From the NCBI GenBank assembly GCA_900757655.1, contig CAAEOT010000009.1, forward strand, positions 1-14,447: a DNA stretch of 14,447 nucleotides, read 5' to 3'. This DNA is from an uncultured Oscillospiraceae bacterium. Its GTDB lineage: Bacteria > Bacillota > Clostridia > Oscillospirales > Oscillospiraceae. A model generated the notes under the pieces. It did not search any database. It was not told the origin of the DNA and was given only the letters and a program-made list of their open reading frames with translations. Positions 11,335-14,447 of the stretch are shown here, one piece after another. The position numbers and the translations under genes are program-made. Position 1 is the stretch's first letter; every line of letters starts with the position of its first letter.

Positions 11335-13812
11335 ATGGTCGATCATATGCTTGTACGCGGAGCAAAGGTCCACAACCTGAAAAATATTGACGTGGACATT
11401 CCGCTGAATCAGATCGTCGGCATCGCGGGCGTGTCCGGTTCCGGCAAGTCGTCGCTGGCGCTGGGTGTGCTGTACGCCGAGGGCTCGCGCCGCTATCTGG
11501 AGGCGCTGTCGACCTACACGCGCCGCCGGATGACGCAGGCCGCCCGCGCGGCAGTCGATGACGTGCTGTACGTTCCTGCGGCGCTGGCGCTGCACCAGCG
11601 CCCCGGCGTGCCCGGCATCCGCAGCACGTTCGGCACGGGGACGGAGCTCTTGAACAGCCTGCGGCTCATGTACTCCCGCCTCGCCAGCCACCGCTGCCCC
11701 AACGGGCACTACCTGCCGCCGACGCTGCTGGTCGCCGCGGGGAAGGAGCTGACCTGCCCGGAGTGCGGCGTGCATTTTTACGCACCGAGCGCCGAGGAGC
11801 TGGCCTTCAACTCGCAGGGCGCGTGCCCAAGATGCGGCGGCACGGGCAGTGTGCGCACGGTGGACATGGCGTCGTTGGTGCCGGATGATTCGCTCACGAT
11901 CGACGATGGGGCGGTGGCGCCGTGGAACAGTCTCATGTGGTCGCTGATGACGGACGTCTGCCGGGAGATGGGCGTGCGCACGGACGTGCCGTTTCGCGAC
12001 CTGACGGAGCGGGAAAAGGACATCGTCTACCATGGCCCGGCGGAGAAGAAGCACATTTTCTACCACGCCAAAAACTCCAATCAGGCGGGAGAGCTGGACT
12101 TTACCTACTTTAACGCCGTCTATACCGTGGAAAATGCCCTTGCCAAGGTCAAGGACGAGAAGGGCATGAAGCGCGTCGAGAAGTTTCTGAAAGAGGACGT
12201 GTGCCCGGACTGTCATGGCACGCGCCTGTCCGCTGCGGCCCGCGCGCCGAAGCTGCGGGGCATTTCACTGGACAAAGCGTGCACGATGACGCTCTCGGAG
12301 CTGTATGACTGGGTGCAGGGTGTGCCGGACAGCCTGCCGGAGGAGATGCGCCCCATGGCGGGGAGCATCTGCGAGGCTTTTACGGGCACGGCGCGGCGGC
12401 TGCTCGACCTGGGGCTCGGCTACCTGACGCTCGACCGCTCCGCGGCGACGCTCTCGACCGGCGAGCGGCAGCGGATGCAGCTGGCCCGCGCCGTGCGCAA
12501 CCGCACGACTGGCGTGCTCTATGTGCTCGATGAGCCGAGCATCGGTCTGCACCCGGCCAACATCGTGGGCCTCACCGGAGTGATGCACGACCTCGTGGCG
12601 GACGGCAATTCCGTCATTCTCGTCGATCACGACACGCAGATCCTGAAGGAATCCGACTGGATCATTGAGATGGGGCCGGAGGCCGGCGCAAAGGGCGGCC
12701 GCGTCATTGCACAGGGCACGGTGTCCGCAGTCGCGGCAGATCCCGCCTCGCAGATCGGCCCGTTCCTGTCCGAAGCGCCGGAGGCGCCTTTGCGCCCGCG
12801 CGCCGGGAAAGCCGACATGTTTGCGCAGGGAGTTATTCATCTGGCCACGACGCAGATCCATACGGTCAAGCCGCTGGCGGTCACAATCCCCAAGGGGCGG
12901 CTGACGGTCGTGACCGGTGTGTCAGGCTCCGGCAAGACGACCATGGTGCTCGAGAGCCTGATCCCCGCGCTGGAGGCCGGCATCAGCGGCCATGCGCTGC
13001 CGCCGCACATTCGGTCGGTCAGCGCCGAGGGCATCGCGCACGTCAAGCTCATCGATGCGACGCCCATCGGCATCAACGTCCGCTCCACCGTGGCCACCTA
13101 TGCCGGCGTGCATGATGAGCTGCGCAAGCTCTATGCTAGATCGCCGGATGCAAAGGCGCGCGGCTGCAAGGCCGGCGATTTTTCCTACAACACGGGCTCG
13201 CTGCGTTGTCCCGGCTGCGATGGAACGGGCGTGGTGAGTCTGGATGTGCAGTTTCTGCCGGATGTGAATATCCCTTGCCCGGACTGCCGCGGCTCGCGCT
13301 ACGCGCGCGCGGCGTATGATATCAGGCTGACGAACAGGGCAGGGCAATCCGCCTCTCTGCCGGAGCTGATGGACATGGACGTCAACACCGTGCTCCCGTT
13401 CTGTGCGGACAGAAAAACGGTCAGCCAGAAGCTGCAGGTGCTGCAGCAGCTCGGCCTCGGTTACCTCACGCTCGGCGAGGAAACGCCGAGCCTCTCCGGC
13501 GGCGAGGCGCAGCGGCTGAAGCTGGCCAGCGAGATCGGACGCATCCAGACGGATTCCGTGTTCGTTTTCGACGAGCCGAGCATCGGCCTGCACCCGCTGG
13601 ATGTGCGGGTGCTCCTGGGCGTGTTTCAGGCGCTGCTGGACCATGGCGCGACGGTCATCGTCATTGAGCACGATCTTGATGTGATCCGCAGTGCTGACTA
13701 TGTCATCGACATGGGCCCCGGCGGGGGCGACGCCGGCGGGCGGATCGTCGCCGCCGGAACACCGGAGGAGATCCGGCAAGATCCCGACAGCATCACGGGC
13801 AGATACCTTTGA
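11335..13812 (+). CDS. uvrA: UvrA-like ABC ATPase lacking the UvrB-binding domain (UvrA2 class)
   Basis: 825 residues against about 940 for canonical UvrA. Two ABC cassettes: Walker A GVSGSGKSS (32-40) and GVSGSGKTT (528-536); signatures LSTGE (373-377, usually LSGGE) and LSGGE (720-724); Walker B VLDEPSIGLHP (D399) and VFDEPSIGLHP. The zinc pairs C141/C144, C164/C167, C290/C293, C625/C628 and C648/C651 are present. Between C121 and C141 there are only 19 residues, where canonical UvrA carries about 100 forming the UvrB-binding domain. That loss defines UvrA2/DrrC proteins, linked to drug or DNA-intercalator tolerance. It probably binds damaged or drug-loaded DNA without handing it to UvrB. 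GGAGG at 11319-11323 lies inside the end of the LRR gene, so translation is coupled. A second ATG at 11347 is a less likely start. Confidence 0.92.
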   Translation: MVDHMLVRGAKVHNLKNIDVDIPLNQIVGIAGVSGSGKSSLALGVLYAEGSRRYLEALSTYTRRRMTQAARAAVDDVLYVPAALALHQRPGVPGIRSTFGTGTELLNSLRLMYSRLASHRCPNGHYLPPTLLVAAGKELTCPECGVHFYAPSAEELAFNSQGACPRCGGTGSVRTVDMASLVPDDSLTIDDGAVAPWNSLMWSLMTDVCREMGVRTDVPFRDLTEREKDIVYHGPAEKKHIFYHAKNSNQAGELDFTYFNAVYTVENALAKVKDEKGMKRVEKFLKEDVCPDCHGTRLSAAARAPKLRGISLDKACTMTLSELYDWVQGVPDSLPEEMRPMAGSICEAFTGTARRLLDLGLGYLTLDRSAATLSTGERQRMQLARAVRNRTTGVLYVLDEPSIGLHPANIVGLTGVMHDLVADGNSVILVDHDTQILKESDWIIEMGPEAGAKGGRVIAQGTVSAVAADPASQIGPFLSEAPEAPLRPRAGKADMFAQGVIHLATTQIHTVKPLAVTIPKGRLTVVTGVSGSGKTTMVLESLIPALEAGISGHALPPHIRSVSAEGIAHVKLIDATPIGINVRSTVATYAGVHDELRKLYARSPDAKARGCKAGDFSYNTGSLRCPGCDGTGVVSLDVQFLPDVNIPCPDCRGSRYARAAYDIRLTNRAGQSASLPELMDMDVNTVLPFCADRKTVSQKLQVLQQLGLGYLTLGEETPSLSGGEAQRLKLASEIGRIQTDSVFVFDEPSIGLHPLDVRVLLGVFQALLDHGATVIVIEHDLDVIRSADYVIDMGPGGGDAGGRIVAAGTPEEIRQDPDSITGRYL

Positions 13813-13822
13813 AGGCAGCAAA

Positions 13823-13860
13823 AACCGCCGCTTCCGTAATGGGAAGCGGCGGTTCCTATT
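13823..13860. terminator. Bidirectional terminator between convergent transcripts
   Basis: A 13-bp perfect stem (AACCGCCGCTTCC at 13823-13835 with 13842-13854) and a 6-base loop. On the minus strand it is followed by TTTTTGC, a good T run, and so ends the activator/miniprotein transcript. On the plus strand only CCTATTTG follows, so it is weaker for the uvrA-like gene. Confidence 0.85.
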
Positions 13861-13869
13861 TGTATTCGC

Positions 13870-14040
13870 TCAGAACTTGATGTCGGTGGGCTTGCGGTCG
13901 AACATGGTGTTGACCTGCTTATAGAGCCAGCCCATCAGCTTCTGGTCCAGATTCCAGAAGTACACCACAAACAGCGCACCGACGACGGTGGCGGAAGTGG
14001 TGAGCGTCTTCTTCAGGACTTTTGCAACCACAGGATTCAT
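13870..14040 (-). CDS. 56-residue single-TM miniprotein
   Basis: ATG at 14040 with AAAGGAG 7 bases upstream; TGA at 13870-13872. The sequence begins MNPVVAKVLKKTLTTSATVV. It has a hydrophobic stretch at about 13-29 (ATVVGALFVVYFW), a basic N-terminal side and a mixed, basic tail ending RKPTDIKF. One membrane span with the N-terminus inside is possible, or an amphipathic membrane-associated helix. It lies 27 bases downstream of the dehydratase-activator gene and before a terminator, so it is the last gene of that transcript. I do not recognise a family. The strong ribosome binding site, coding-like codon use and operon position make it a credible real gene. It might be a small accessory of the dehydratase system. 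Confidence 0.7.
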   Translation of the reverse strand: MNPVVAKVLKKTLTTSATVVGALFVVYFWNLDQKLMGWLYKQVNTMFDRKPTDIKF

Positions 14041-14067
14041 AGTTTGCTCCTTTCCGGCCGGGGTGGC

Positions 14068-14447
14068 TTACTTCTTGGCGAGACCCTTCTGGCGAGCGTA
14101 CTCGGCAGCGCCCAGAGCGCCCATCAGCTGCGGGTCGGTCTTCAGCTCAACGACTTTGAACTTCAGCACGTGCTCGATGGCCTGCTTCAGGCCCGCGTTC
14201 TTCGCGCAGCCGCCCGTCAGCGTGATGCTGTCGGTGGCACCGGCCTTCTTGGCCATGACGAAGCAGCGCTTGGCGACGGCCATCTCGATGCCGGCAGCGA
14301 TCTCGTCGGTCGGCTTGCCTTCGCCCACGAGGGTGATGACTTCGGACTCAGCAAAAACGGTGCACTGGGCCGTGATCGGGATGACGTTCTTCGCCGTCAG
14401 GGACAGGTTCGAGAACTCCGGCAGGCTCATCTCGAAGGAGCGGGCCA
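14068..14447 (-). CDS. 2-hydroxyacyl-CoA dehydratase activator ATPase (HgdC/BadF type), C-terminal part
   Basis: Only the last 126 residues are inside the window; the gene continues past the right edge, and the ATG at 14430 is internal. ARSFEMSLPEFSNLSLTAKN leads into TAQCTVFAESEVITLVGEG. The Cys of that block is probably one of the ligands of the [4Fe-4S] cluster shared by the homodimer. AAGIEMAVAKR and the phosphate-loop motif ITLTGGCAKNAGL of the ASKHA fold follow. The end is PQLMGALGAAEYARQKG, the normal C-terminus of this family. These ATPases inject one high-energy electron into (R)-2-hydroxyacyl-CoA dehydratases in anaerobic amino-acid fermentation. Benzoyl-CoA reductase-type relatives share the domain, so the exact substrate is open. 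Its partner dehydratase genes are expected just outside the window. Confidence 0.9.
   Translation of the reverse strand, partial: ARSFEMSLPEFSNLSLTAKNVIPITAQCTVFAESEVITLVGEGKPTDEIAAGIEMAVAKRCFVMAKKAGATDSITLTGGCAKNAGLKQAIEHVLKFKVVELKTDPQLMGALGAAEYARQKGLAKK

Noticed and set aside
12922..13821. A roughly 300-codon open frame antisense to the uvrA-like gene.
   Set aside because: It is the complement of a highly conserved ABC domain with no family resemblance of its own; it arises from codon bias.

Overview
The window looks like a chromosomal segment of a GC-rich anaerobic Firmicute, most likely a gut Clostridia of the Oscillospiraceae type. This is inferred from gene content, not from a search. 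The clues are a large SRP RNA with an Alu domain directly upstream of dnaX-ybaB, a DUF5685 protein, a PRK06851-type ATPase, the C-terminus of a 2-hydroxyacyl-CoA dehydratase activator, strong GGAGG ribosome binding sites, and codon third positions rich in G and C.

Layout. Positions 1-260 hold the 3' end of a tRNA-binding-domain gene. Positions about 261-1300 are a gene graveyard: a terminator, a piece of a conjugative-element helicase/methylase with an in-frame stop, an unidentified decayed stretch, and a frameshifted SMR (SugE/Gdx-type) efflux gene. Positions 1381-3262 form a tight three-gene operon: a two-TM protein with a zinc ribbon, a DUF5685 protein, and a J-domain protein with a Gly/Tyr linker and a cysteine-rich tail. 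A shared terminator separates it from a minus-strand P-loop ATPase (3321-4397). That ATPase is divergent from a HAD phosphatase (4508-5164) with a clear sigma-A-type promoter.

Positions 5218-7276 contain a divergent pair: a LexA-like XRE/S24 self-cleaving repressor and a Y-family DNA polymerase (DinB type) with a QLDLF clamp motif. Palindromes overlap or flank their promoters, which suggests a small local SOS-like module. Next come minus-strand ybaB (7325-7663) and dnaX (7694-9562), with the SRP RNA gene (9603-9903) upstream. A tRNA-Ala(CGC) gene then runs the other way. A terminator follows it, and then a two-gene operon: a BspA-like leucine-rich-repeat protein without a signal peptide, and a UvrA paralogue lacking the UvrB-binding insertion (UvrA2 class).

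The right edge has a 56-aa membrane miniprotein (13870-14040) and the 3' part of a dehydratase-activator ATPase gene, both on the minus strand.

Three parts are most worth following. The first is the zinc-ribbon/DUF5685/J-domain operon, in which the DUF5685 protein carries two Asp-rich motifs resembling squalene/phytoene synthases. The second is the LRR-UvrA2 pair. The third is the XRE-S24/DinB module. No CRISPR array, intact insertion sequence or prophage was seen.
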